Source: Rhodocyclaceae bacterium
Lineage (GTDB): Bacteria; Pseudomonadota; Gammaproteobacteria; Burkholderiales; Rhodocyclaceae
Assembly (NCBI GenBank): GCA_028869135.1
Contig: JAGWTC010000010.1
Coordinates: 27,467-91,466, forward strand
DNA: 64,000 nucleotides
Direction: 5' to 3'
Part shown: one piece after another, positions 46,706-54,746 of the stretch
Position numbering within the stretch: the first letter of the stretch is position 1
How the letters are laid out: each line of letters opens with the position of its first letter
Notes under the pieces: model-generated
Told to the model about the DNA's origin: nothing
What the model saw: only the letters and a program-made list of their open reading frames with translations
Database searches by the model: none
Position numbers and translations under genes: made by a program

Positions 46706-47566
46706 ATGAAAAACGAAAACAAAGTCCTCGCCTGTGTTGATCAATCCATCTACGCTGATTACGTGACTGACTATGCGGCTTGGGCCGCGCAGCGCATGCA
46801 GGCACCGCTGGAGCTGCTGCACATCATCGACCGGCCGATAGCCAGCACGGCTGAAGATCACAGCGGTAGCATCGGCTTTGATGCCAAAGAAGCCTTGCTT
46901 GACGAATTGAGCGAGCAAGATGAACAGCGCAGCAAGGCTGCACGTGAAGAGGGACGTTCGCTCCTTAACCACTTGCGCGAGCGTGCATTGACCAGTGGCA
47001 TAGCCGAAGCGGACATGCGCCAGCGTCACGGCGATCTGGAAGATGCGCTGGTTGAACAGCAGTTAGGGGTACGTCTCTATGTCTTGGGGCGTCGCGGTGC
47101 TTCAGCCGATACGACGCAGCGCGACCTGGGCCGTAATGTCGAACGTGTGGTGCGTGCACTTAATCGTCCAGTGCTCACCGTTACTCAGCCGTTCAGTGCC
47201 CCGCAACGTATTCTGATTGCCTTCGATGGCGGCATCGTTACCCGGCGTGGTGTCGAGATGGTCGCGGCCAGCCCTCTGTTCAAGGGGCTGCCGGTGCATC
47301 TGCTGATGTCGGGCAAGGCCAGTAGTGAATCCGCAAAGCAGCTCGATTGGGCACAAAAGACGCTGAGTGAGGCTGGTTTCGAAACCCTGGCTGCTCATAT
47401 CCCCGGCGACACGGAAAAGGTCATTGCCGACTATGTGCGCCGTGAGGGCGTCGACCTACTGATCATGGGCGCTTACCCAAATTCGGTTTGGCGTAATCTG
47501 TTTTTTGGTAGCACGACGACAGAGTTACTGCGAGCGGCGACGATACCGACATTGCTGCTTCGATAA
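46706..47566 (+). CDS. Tandem universal stress protein
   Basis: 286 residues with two UspA domains: the first starts KVLACVDQSIYADYVTDYAAWAA, the second QRILIAFDGGIVTRRGVEMVAA and ends LLIMGAYPNSVWRNLFFGSTTTELLRAATIPTLLL. The ATP-type motif G-x2-G-x9-G(S/T) is seen best in the second domain (GAYPNSVWRNLFFGSTTTE), loosely. GAGGAGAAC upstream and 11 bases from sulP, so co-transcribed. Such pairings often tune transporter activity to energy state; inference here. Confidence 0.88.
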   Translation: MKNENKVLACVDQSIYADYVTDYAAWAAQRMQAPLELLHIIDRPIASTAEDHSGSIGFDAKEALLDELSEQDEQRSKAAREEGRSLLNHLRERALTSGIAEADMRQRHGDLEDALVEQQLGVRLYVLGRRGASADTTQRDLGRNVERVVRALNRPVLTVTQPFSAPQRILIAFDGGIVTRRGVEMVAASPLFKGLPVHLLMSGKASSESAKQLDWAQKTLSEAGFETLAAHIPGDTEKVIADYVRREGVDLLIMGAYPNSVWRNLFFGSTTTELLRAATIPTLLLR

Positions 47567-47577
47567 AGCGTGAAATC

Positions 47578-47607
47578 AATGCCCACGGTGCTTGGCACCT
47601 GGGCATT
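47578..47607 (+). other. Hairpin after usp
   Basis: AATGCCCA-C-GGTGC-TTG-GCACC-TGGGCATT, 13 bp with one bulged C. It lacks a T run but could end the sulP-usp transcript. TAGAAT (47,615-47,620) follows, a possible -10 for a separate nhaA transcript. Confidence 0.5.
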
Positions 47608-47627
47608 CGGCCGGTAGAATCTGACAC

Positions 47628-47706
47628 GGGTGCTCTCTACGCTAGAGAAGCAGGTTTCAGCGCATGGTCGGGCCGCCGCGCGAATTCCTCTATTTTTGGA
47701 GCACCC
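47628..47706 (+). promoter_or_regulatory. Candidate RNA switch in the nhaA leader
   Basis: GGGTGCTC (47,628-47,635) is perfectly complementary to GAGCACCC (47,699-47,706), which includes the ribosome site GGAG of nhaA. Inside this helix, TGC-TCTCTA-CGC-TAGAGA-A-GCA (47,631-47,652) forms a competing 9-bp hairpin, and a GCGC/GCGC helix may follow. The two structures share bases, so only one can form at full length, as in a translational riboswitch. Lithium/sodium-sensing leaders (nhaA-I type) are known before nhaA genes; whether this is one needs a covariance search. Confidence 0.55.
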
Positions 47707-47707
47707 C

Positions 47708-49036
47708 ATGTCGCGAGCAATTCCGCGCACCCAAGCTTTGACTGAACGGGCCTTTATGGCCCTTGAGCGTTTCCTTCACATTGAAGCCATGAGCGGCATC
47801 GTGCTGCTAGTGGCAACCCTGATTGCCCTGATCTGGGCCAACTCCTCAAACGCAGATACCTATCACGCCCTTTGGCATACCGAAGTCGCTTTGACGGTCG
47901 GCAGCCTGCACATCGGCGAGTCGTTGCACTTCCTCATTAATGATGGCCTGATGACGATCTTCTTCCTCGTGGTCGGGATGGAGATACGTCGCGAAATTCA
48001 CGAAGGCGCCCTTGCCAGCCTACGCCTCGCCGCCTTGCCCATCGTGGCAGCCCTCGGTGGCGTCGTAGTACCGGCTGTGGTCTATGTCATGTTCAACCCA
48101 GCCCCAGTCCAGATAAACGGCTGGGCCATACCCACAGCCACCGACATTGCCTTTGCGGTTGGCGTACTGGCGCTACTGGGACGTTCGATTCCAGGCAATG
48201 TGCGCATCTTCCTGCTCTCGCTCGCCATCATCGACGACATCGTCGCTGTGTTGGTCATCGCGCTGTTCTACTCGGGCGGTCTTGAGTACTCAGGATTTCT
48301 GATCGCGGGCGGTGGCATTGGGCTGGTGCTCATACTGCAGCGGATGGGCATCGGCTCGGCCTACGCTTATGTGCTACCTGGCGCAGTAGTCTGGTTTGGC
48401 CTCCTGAAGACCGGGGCTCACCCTACGCTCGCCGGTGTGGTGCTGGGTCTGATCACGCCCATCCACTCAAAACCGCTACAGGAAAACCCACTGGCTATCG
48501 CGCGCAAGGCCGTTTCTGACATCGAAACCAGTGCCGCGAACGCGGAAGACGGGATCGATGAAATGAGCGGCCCCCTCAAACGCCTGCGCGAAGCCCAGCG
48601 CGAATTGCTGCCACCGGTGGTGCGCATACAAATGGCCCTACACCCTTGGGTTGCTTACGGCGTGATGCCGGTCTTTGCGCTTGCCAATGCGGGTATCGGC
48701 TTTGGCGGTAACGACCTCAGCAATCCTGAAGTCGTCAATGTGATGCTCGGCGTATTTCTCGCGCTGGTGATAGGTAAGCCGCTGGGCGTTATCAGCGCAA
48801 GCTGGCTCGCAGTCCGTCTCGGCTTGTGCCGCCTACCGGATGGTGTGAGCTGGACTTACGTCACGCTGATTGGGCTACTGGCAGGGATTGGCTTCACCAT
48901 GTCTATCTTCATCGCCATGTTGGCCTTCGAACAGGCGTATCTGATCGAAGCTGCCAAGATGGGGGTGCTGTTTGCTTCGCTGGCCGCAGCCCTGTTGGGT
49001 TTGGCATGGGGCGCTTTACGAGCACGACAGGGCTAA
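47708..49036 (+). CDS. nhaA: Na+/H+ antiporter NhaA
   Basis: 442 residues from the ATG at 47,708 ([11 protein letters not shown]). The ion-binding Asp pair is D176/D177 in [10 protein letters not shown], and D146 lies in [16 protein letters not shown]. About 12 membrane helices. A longer hydrophilic loop near 275-300 ([21 protein letters not shown]) precedes the last helices, as in the longer NhaA variants. GGAG at good spacing. It exports Na+/Li+ in exchange for protons, supporting pH and salt tolerance. Convergent with the element's srkA, ending 48 bases from it. Confidence 0.94.
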   Translation: MSRAIPRTQALTERAFMALERFLHIEAMSGIVLLVATLIALIWANSSNADTYHALWHTEVALTVGSLHIGESLHFLINDGLMTIFFLVVGMEIRREIHEGALASLRLAALPIVAALGGVVVPAVVYVMFNPAPVQINGWAIPTATDIAFAVGVLALLGRSIPGNVRIFLLSLAIIDDIVAVLVIALFYSGGLEYSGFLIAGGGIGLVLILQRMGIGSAYAYVLPGAVVWFGLLKTGAHPTLAGVVLGLITPIHSKPLQENPLAIARKAVSDIETSAANAEDGIDEMSGPLKRLREAQRELLPPVVRIQMALHPWVAYGVMPVFALANAGIGFGGNDLSNPEVVNVMLGVFLALVIGKPLGVISASWLAVRLGLCRLPDGVSWTYVTLIGLLAGIGFTMSIFIAMLAFEQAYLIEAAKMGVLFASLAAALLGLAWGALRARQG

Positions 49037-49084
49037 ATCTCGACACCCCACTTATTGGCGAAGTTTTCCGAGTTCGGCACGCCT

Positions 49085-50071
49085 CTAAACGTGCATTCCT
49101 AACGAGGGCTCCTGCATCAAGGCAATTTGCTCACGCAGTTCAAGAATACGGTCCTGCCAATAGCGGACGCTACCGAACCAGGGGAAAGCTGCTATGAAGG
49201 CAGGATCGTGCCAACGGCGAGCGATCCAAGCGCTGTAGTGGATCACACGTAAGGTGCGTAGCGCTTCAATAAGCTGCAGCTCTCGATCATCGAACTCGTT
49301 GAACATCTCGTAGCCAGTAAGAAGCGCCTTGAGCTGAGCGCGCACGTCGATTTCGTCGCCGGACAACAACATCCACAGGTCCTGAATTGCGGGCCCCATG
49401 CGGCTATCGTCGAAATCAACAAAATGCGGACCATGGTCGGTCCACAAAACATTACCTGTATGACAATCACCATGCAGACGCAGGACCTGCGTCTTACCAA
49501 CGCGTTGGAAGGCATGACTCACGCCCTCAAGCGCTTGGTCAGCAACACTGATCCAAGCTGTCCGCAGCTCCGCGGGGAGCCAGTCACCCGCAACAATAAA
49601 GTCGCGCGGCTCAGTACCGAAGGTTTGAATATCCAAAGTAGGCCTAGCCTGATATGCCGCGCTTGCACCGACCACATGAATACGGCCCAAGAAACGGCCG
49701 AGCCATTCGAGCGTACCTTCTCGATCAAGCTCAGGCGGCCTGCCGCCTTGTTTGGTAAATAGGGAAAAGCGATGGTTCTCCCAGTGGTGCAACGTTTGCC
49801 CATTGAACGATAGCGGTGGCACAACGGGAATTTCCGCATCCGCAAGCTGAATGCTGAAGGCATGTTCTTCCAAGATGGCCTCATCACTCCAGCGGCCTGG
49901 GCGATAAAACTTGACAACGTGTTGCGTGTCGTCCTCAAGCCAGACCTGATAGACGCGATTCTCAAAACTATTTAGTTGAAGCAGGCGACCATCGCAGCGT
50001 AATCCGAGACTCTCGATGGCATTGAACAGAAGTTCAGGCGTGAGGTCAGCGTAGGGAGGTGTGTTATCCAC
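49085..50071 (-). CDS. srkA: Intact SrkA-like Ser/Thr kinase carried by the element
   Basis: 328 residues, complete stress response kinase A (YihE/RdoA), an APH-fold kinase that helps cells survive envelope and oxidative stress. N-lobe FENRVYQVWLEDDTQHVVKFYRPGRW, catalytic loop LHGDCHTGNVLW and metal motif HFVDFDDSRMGPA, all present. It is homologous along its whole length to the interrupted host gene and in the same orientation, but uses AT-richer codons, so it is a diverged copy and not a recent duplication. Its start lies 110 bases inside the right end. Confidence 0.94.
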   Translation of the reverse strand: MDNTPPYADLTPELLFNAIESLGLRCDGRLLQLNSFENRVYQVWLEDDTQHVVKFYRPGRWSDEAILEEHAFSIQLADAEIPVVPPLSFNGQTLHHWENHRFSLFTKQGGRPPELDREGTLEWLGRFLGRIHVVGASAAYQARPTLDIQTFGTEPRDFIVAGDWLPAELRTAWISVADQALEGVSHAFQRVGKTQVLRLHGDCHTGNVLWTDHGPHFVDFDDSRMGPAIQDLWMLLSGDEIDVRAQLKALLTGYEMFNEFDDRELQLIEALRTLRVIHYSAWIARRWHDPAFIAAFPWFGSVRYWQDRILELREQIALMQEPSLGMHV

Positions 50072-50113
50072 GGTTCTTATTCTTCTAGGGTGATTTTTGA
50101 GCAGGGCTGCCGA

Positions 50114-50203
50114 GAAACTGTTGTATACAATAGTTTCAAAGCCTTCAATGACAGCGCTTTCGAGAAACTATTGTAGTTTGACATCCTATAACAATCCGGC
50201 AAT
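50114..50203. repeat. Right junction: palindrome, repeats and core site
   Basis: A near-perfect palindrome GAAACTGTTGTA/TACAATAGTTTC (50,114-50,137) is followed by a third copy of the unit, GAGAAACTATTGTA (50,162-50,175). Then ACATCCTATAAC (50,181-50,192), spacer CAATCCG and the host half-site GCAAT (50,199-50,203). The repeated unit also occurs inverted at the left end. Confidence 0.75.
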
Positions 50204-50891
50204 CGCCGTGCAGACGGATTGCGGCAACCCGGCCGGCCCTTTCGAAACAGTGCGCGACGCCTTCCAGGGCCTGGTCCGCCACGCTACGCCAGGCGGCGAG
50301 CAGCTCCGGCGGCAGAAAGTCGTTTTGCAGAAGGAAGTCCCGCGACTCGATACCGAAGGTTTCGATGCCGATGGCGGGCCGCTCGGCAAACGGTCTGAGC
50401 GCCCCGACCGCATGGATGCGCCCGAGGAAGCGCCCCATCCAGCGCAAGGTGTCCGGATCGTCAAGCTCGGGCGCGCGTCCCGACTGGCGCATGAACAGGG
50501 CGAAACGCATATTGCCGAAATGGTGGAGCGTGCCGCCCGCCAGCGCCAGCGGCGGCACCACCGGAATTTCGCGCTCGGCCAGCTCGGCGGTAAACGCATG
50601 CTCCTCGAGAATGGCCGCATCGCTCCAGCGCGCCGGCCGATAGAACTTGGCAATCAGCGGTTTCTCGTCTTCAATGCCTACCTGATAGACGCGATTCTCG
50701 AAACTGTTGAGCGCCAGCAGGCGGCCGTCGGGCCGCAAGCCGACCGACTCCAGGGCATCGAGCAACTGGTCCGGTGTCAGGGAAGAAAAGGCCAGGCCTC
50801 TGTCGGCGCCTTCGGGTCCGCTTGCGTGGAGTCCGCCTTCTTGGAGCAGGCTTTCATGCGGTACGAAATCATCTGGGTCGTCTTCGATCAT
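50145..50891 (-). pseudogene. srkA: 5' part of interrupted srkA
   Basis: N-terminal 231 codons of the host srkA from ATG 50,891 (MIEDDPDDFVPHESL...) through the N-lobe (LNSFENRVYQVGIEDEKPLIAKFYRPARW) to RLHGDC, where the element begins. The frame continues 17 codons into the element (RIVIGCQTTIVSRKRCH) and stops at 50,145. It lacks the rest of the catalytic loop and the metal site, so any product is inactive. The 3' part is at 39,357-39,733. Transcription from its promoter would proceed into the element's intact srkA, whose start is 73 bases beyond this stop. Confidence 0.92.
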
Positions 50892-51031
50892 GCCCGGACT
50901 GTAGTGACAAACCACGGCGGACACAAGCCACATCGCTATGGCGTGAGCCCGATTGACACAGCCGGCTGCGGATAGGGCATGATGCAGAAAAACGAAACGC
51001 ATCGCCGCGCGGACGGCGGCACCAGACCTAC

Positions 51032-52192
51032 ATGACCATCAGCGTTCTCCTCGTAGACGATTCGGCGGTCGCCCGCCAGGTGATATCCCAGGCCATCGCC
51101 ACCGCTCCCGACATACGCGTGCTGACCACGGCGGCCAATCCCATCGTCGCGCTCGAGAAGATGAAGGACGAATGGCCCAACGTCATCGTCCTGGATATCG
51201 ACATGCCGCGCATGGACGGCATCACCTTCCTCAAGAAGCTCATGCTGGAACACCCGACGCCGGTGATCATCTGCTCGGCGCTGAGCGACAGCACGGCCAA
51301 GAAAGTGACGCTGGAAGCCATGTCAGCCGGCGCCGTCGCCGTCGTGCCCAAGCCCATGAGCAGCGGTCGCCTGCAGATCAAGGAGCTGAGCCAGCAGTTG
51401 ATCGTGGCCATCCAGGAGGCGGCCCGCACCAGCTATATCAACCAATACCGTCGCCCCACCTCGCCGCCGCTCGCGCCGCCGCGGACGCGTGCGGAGAGCG
51501 GCGACTCCACCGCCACCGCGCTCGCCAATGCGATGCAGGAACGCCAGACCGCCCCCAAGCTGACGGCCGACGCCATGCTGCCCGCGCCGAAGGGCACGAC
51601 GGCGCAGGCCATCATGAAGACGGCGCAGCGGATCGTGACCATCGGCATCTCCACCGGCGGCACGCAGGCGCTGGAAAGACTGTTGCCGAGGCTGCCGCTG
51701 AGCTGTCCCGGCATCGCCATCGTCCAGCACATGCCGGAGACGCTGACCGGCGCATTCGCCAAGCGCCTCGACGAGCTGTCCAAAATCAGCGTGCGCGAGG
51801 CGAAGGACGGCGACCAGATGCAGCCGGGGCTGGCGCTGATCTCGCCGGGCGGAAAGCATCTCCTGGTGCGCCGCAGCGGCGTGAGCTATTTCGTCGAAGT
51901 CAGGGAAGGCCCGCTGGTCAATCGCCATCGTCCTTCCGTCGACGTGCTGTTCCGCTCGGCGGCGGTATCCGCCGGCATCAACGCCACCGGCATCATCATG
52001 ACCGGCATGGGCGACGACGGCGCGCTAGGCCTGCGCGAGATGTTCGACTGCGGCGCGCACACGATTGCGCAGGACGAGGCCAGCTGCACGGTCTTCGGCA
52101 TGCCCAAGGAAGCCATCAAGCTGGGCGGCGCGCGTGAGACCCTGTCGCTGGAAATGATTGCGCAGAAGATCGGCGCAATGGCGGCGGGCTAG
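51032..52192 (+). CDS. cheB: CheB-type protein-glutamate methylesterase
   Basis: 386 residues. N-terminal receiver with phospho-Asp D55 (VLDIDMPRMDG) and K107 region (VVPKPM), a linker of about 60 residues rich in Pro/Ala, and the methylesterase domain with S207 (GISTGGTQAL), H233 (VQHMPETLTG) and D329 (MTGMGDDG). It removes methyl groups from chemoreceptors. No other che gene is nearby, so it is a solitary copy, possibly for a non-flagellar or alternative chemosensory system. Its last 4 bases overlap the end of the convergent GntR gene. Confidence 0.9.
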   Translation: MTISVLLVDDSAVARQVISQAIATAPDIRVLTTAANPIVALEKMKDEWPNVIVLDIDMPRMDGITFLKKLMLEHPTPVIICSALSDSTAKKVTLEAMSAGAVAVVPKPMSSGRLQIKELSQQLIVAIQEAARTSYINQYRRPTSPPLAPPRTRAESGDSTATALANAMQERQTAPKLTADAMLPAPKGTTAQAIMKTAQRIVTIGISTGGTQALERLLPRLPLSCPGIAIVQHMPETLTGAFAKRLDELSKISVREAKDGDQMQPGLALISPGGKHLLVRRSGVSYFVEVREGPLVNRHRPSVDVLFRSAAVSAGINATGIIMTGMGDDGALGLREMFDCGAHTIAQDEASCTVFGMPKEAIKLGGARETLSLEMIAQKIGAMAAG

Positions 52193-52848
52193 GCGCAGAT
52201 CGCTTCCAGCGTCCGCCGCGTGTACTGCTCCACATAATCGAGCAGATCGTCGGCCGCGGCGCGAGCGCGCGGCTCGTCCCCGGCCGCAATCGCATCGGCC
52301 ATGCGCGCATGCAGCTCGCAGACCTGCGCCAGATCGCCGAAACGACTGAAGTAGAGGAACCAGAAACGCCGCGTCTGGGCCTGGATCGGCGACATTGCGA
52401 ACAAGGCGTACTTGTTGTGAGCGCAGACCGCCACCATGTCGTTGAACTCATGGTCGGTGGGGATGAACTGCTCCGGATCGCCGGCCGCCCCGGCGGCGCG
52501 AAAGTCCGCGGCAATCTCGGTGAAGCGCTGTTTTTCTTCGGGCGAAACCAGGCGCGCAGCGCGGCCGGCGAGCATCTTCTCCAGCTCGCGGCGCACTTCG
52601 ATCAAGCGAAACTGGTCGGTAATGTCGATCTCGGAAATAATCACGCCGGCGCGCGGCACGACGCGCACCGTGCCTTCGGCGGCAAGGCGCTGCAAGGCTT
52701 CGCGAATCGGCGTGCGGCCCAGCCCGAGCATTTCGCTGAGCATCTTTTCCGAAACCTTGGCGCCCGGCTTCAGCGTCGTCTTGACGATCATCTCTTCGAG
52801 CAACAGATAGGCCTGCTCGGCTTGAGTGCGGTTCGCTTTGTTTGTCAT
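52189..52848 (-). CDS. GntR-family transcriptional regulator (FCD domain)
   Basis: 219 residues from ATG 52,848. N-terminal winged helix (ILxxxL-type KPGAKVSEKMLSEMLGLGRTPIREALQRLAAEG) and a C-terminal FCD ligand domain (DHEFNDMVAVCAHNKY; ELHARMADAIAAGD). FadR/FCD regulators usually respond to organic or amino acids. It is divergent from the gamma-glutamyltransferase-like gene (185 bases apart), its most likely target. Confidence 0.9.
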   Translation of the reverse strand: MTNKANRTQAEQAYLLLEEMIVKTTLKPGAKVSEKMLSEMLGLGRTPIREALQRLAAEGTVRVVPRAGVIISEIDITDQFRLIEVRRELEKMLAGRAARLVSPEEKQRFTEIAADFRAAGAAGDPEQFIPTDHEFNDMVAVCAHNKYALFAMSPIQAQTRRFWFLYFSRFGDLAQVCELHARMADAIAAGDEPRARAAADDLLDYVEQYTRRTLEAICA

Positions 52849-53033
52849 GGATTCGGTAACGAAAACGCCGTGCCTGCGGGGCATATCGACGCAAATGGAC
52901 AAGCGCGCATTCTAGACCACTCGCCCACCGCCCCGACGCGGCGCCTGATGGATTGCAACGCACCCGGCGCCTTGCGCTGCCCGGCACAGGTGCGACATTG
53001 AAAGTATGATGCACCCCTGACCCGGGAGCTAGC

Positions 53034-54629
53034 TTGATTCAAACCGCAAGATCCACGCACGGCATGGCCGTCGCCCCTCACGCGCTGGCGTCGCAAAGCG
53101 CATTGGCCGTGCTGCGCGACGGCGGCAACGCCATCGAAGCCATGGTGGCGGCAGCCGCCACCATCTCGGTGGTTTATCCGCACATGAACGGCATCGGCGG
53201 CGACGCCTTCTGGCTGATCGTGCCGCCGACGGGCGATGCCGTCGCCATCGACGCGGCCGGCCAGGCGGCTCAGGCCGCCACCATCGCCGCCTACACGGCG
53301 CGCGGCCTCGACACCATTCCCGTGCGCGGGCCGCAGGCCATGAACACCGTCGCCGGCGCCGTCGGCAGCTGGGATGCCGCGCTCAAGGTGTCGCAGACGC
53401 ATGGCGGCCATCAGACGCTGCCGCGCCTCCTGCGGGATGCCATCGACTACGCGCAGGACGGTATGCCTGTAACTGCCAGTCAGGCGCACGCCACCCAGAC
53501 CAAGCTCCGGGAGCTGGCGCAGCAGCCGGGCTTTGCGGAACGTTTTCTGTGGCAAGGCGAAGCGCCCGCCACTGGCATGCGCTTCCGTCAGCCGCGCCTC
53601 GGCGACTTCATGGCGCGGCTGGCCGAGGAAGGGCTGGACAGCTTCTACCGCGGTCGCATTGCCGCAACGCTGGCCGAGGATTTCAGGGCGGTCGGCGCCC
53701 TGCTCGACATCGACGATCTGCACGCCTTTACGGCGCGCACCTGCCGGCCGCTGCAGCTCGATCTCGCGGCCGGGCGCATCTTCAATCTGGCGCCGCCGAC
53801 GCAGGGCGTGATTTCGCTGGCCATGCTCGGCCTGCTTGAACGGGCCGGAATTCGCGATGTTGCGGCCGACAGCGCCGACCACATCCATCTTTGCGTCGAG
53901 GCCACCAAACAGGCATTCAGCCTGCGCGACGCCTACCTGAGCGATCCGGCCTGCATGCAGATTGCACCGGAAAGCCTGCTGGATACGCCGCGTCTCGACG
54001 CGCTGGCGGCCAATATCCAGCTCGCGACAGCCCGGCCCTGGAAGGGCGTGGCCCGCATGGGCGACACGGTCTGGATGGGCGTCATCGATGCCAACGGCAT
54101 GGCAGTATCCTTTATCCAGAGCGTCTATCACGAGTTCGGCAGCGGCATCGTCCTGCCGCAAAGCGGCATCAACTGGCAGAACCGCGGGGCCTCGTTCAGT
54201 CTCGATCCGAAGCATCTGCTGGCCTTGCAGCCCGGCAAGAAGCCTTTCCACACGCTCAATCCGGCCGCGGCACGCCTCGCCGACGGACGCACGATGGTGT
54301 ACGGCACCATGGGCGGCGACGGCCAGCCGCAGACGCAGGCGGCGGTGTTCTCGCGCGCCATCTGGTTCGGACAACCCCTGCAACAGGCCATCTCGGCGCC
54401 GCGCTGGCTGCTCGGCCGGACCTGGGGCATGAACAGCGATACGCTCAAGCTGGAAAGCCGCTTCGCGCCCGAAATCATTGCCGATCTGCGCCGGCGCGGC
54501 CATGAGGTCGAAATGCTCGCCGCTTACGACGAAAGCGCCGGCCATGCCGGCGCAATCATCCGTTCGCCGGACGGCGTACTCGAAGGCGCCGCCGACCCGC
54601 GCTCCGACGGCGGCGTGGCAGCGTACTAG
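53034..54629 (+). CDS. Gamma-glutamyltransferase family protein
   Basis: 531 residues, Ntn-hydrolase fold. The likely autocleavage/nucleophile Thr is in MGDTVWMGVIDANGMAV, near residue 344, with the conserved GTMGGDGQPQTQ later. N-terminal features (GGNAIEAMVAAAATISVVYPHMNGIGGDAFW) match the family. No signal peptide, so cytoplasmic, as for members that act on small gamma-glutamyl or carbon-acid substrates and not glutathione. Translation probably starts with TTG at 53,034 (GGGAG 7 bases upstream); the first ATG is 10 codons later. Confidence 0.87.
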   Translation: MIQTARSTHGMAVAPHALASQSALAVLRDGGNAIEAMVAAAATISVVYPHMNGIGGDAFWLIVPPTGDAVAIDAAGQAAQAATIAAYTARGLDTIPVRGPQAMNTVAGAVGSWDAALKVSQTHGGHQTLPRLLRDAIDYAQDGMPVTASQAHATQTKLRELAQQPGFAERFLWQGEAPATGMRFRQPRLGDFMARLAEEGLDSFYRGRIAATLAEDFRAVGALLDIDDLHAFTARTCRPLQLDLAAGRIFNLAPPTQGVISLAMLGLLERAGIRDVAADSADHIHLCVEATKQAFSLRDAYLSDPACMQIAPESLLDTPRLDALAANIQLATARPWKGVARMGDTVWMGVIDANGMAVSFIQSVYHEFGSGIVLPQSGINWQNRGASFSLDPKHLLALQPGKKPFHTLNPAAARLADGRTMVYGTMGGDGQPQTQAAVFSRAIWFGQPLQQAISAPRWLLGRTWGMNSDTLKLESRFAPEIIADLRRRGHEVEMLAAYDESAGHAGAIIRSPDGVLEGAADPRSDGGVAAY

Positions 54630-54662
54630 CGGAAGCCGCAACAAGCCTGCCTGAAGCCTCTA

Positions 54663-54729
54663 CCCCTTCGCGGGGGAGGGAGTTCCTTTCGCTGACTCGC
54701 CGGCCTTGCTTGTCCGGTCAAAAGGCCGG
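54663..54729. repeat. Hairpin repeats between convergent genes
   Basis: CCCC-TTCG-CGGGG (54,663-54,675) and CCGGCCTT/AAGGCCGG (54,700-54,729) separate the gamma-glutamyltransferase-like gene from rlmJ. The first resembles the C/G-run repeats at 8,353 and 17,793; the second could act as a terminator for either gene. Confidence 0.5.
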
Positions 54730-54746
54730 AACTGCGCTCCGCCCGC

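Larger units (their letters stand above)
39734..50198 (+). mobile_element. Tyrosine-recombinase (GMT-like) element inserted in srkA
   Basis: About 10.46 kb of AT-richer DNA splitting srkA. Both ends carry GTTATAGGATGT in inverted orientation (39,734-39,745 and 50,181-50,192), with a second inverted motif ATAGTTTCTC slightly inside each. Contents from left to right: an 80-residue protein, GmtY-like and GmtZ-like recombinases, GmtX-like protein, SulP, Usp, NhaA and, reversed, a complete srkA. No DDE transposase, conjugation or phage genes are present. The exact ends depend on the recombination model and may differ by a few bases. Confidence 0.88.

Noticed and set aside
39734..50198. Element as an integrative conjugative element, prophage or IS composite
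   Set aside because: No relaxase, type IV secretion, phage structural or DDE transposase genes are present; the only mobility genes are tyrosine recombinases and their partner.
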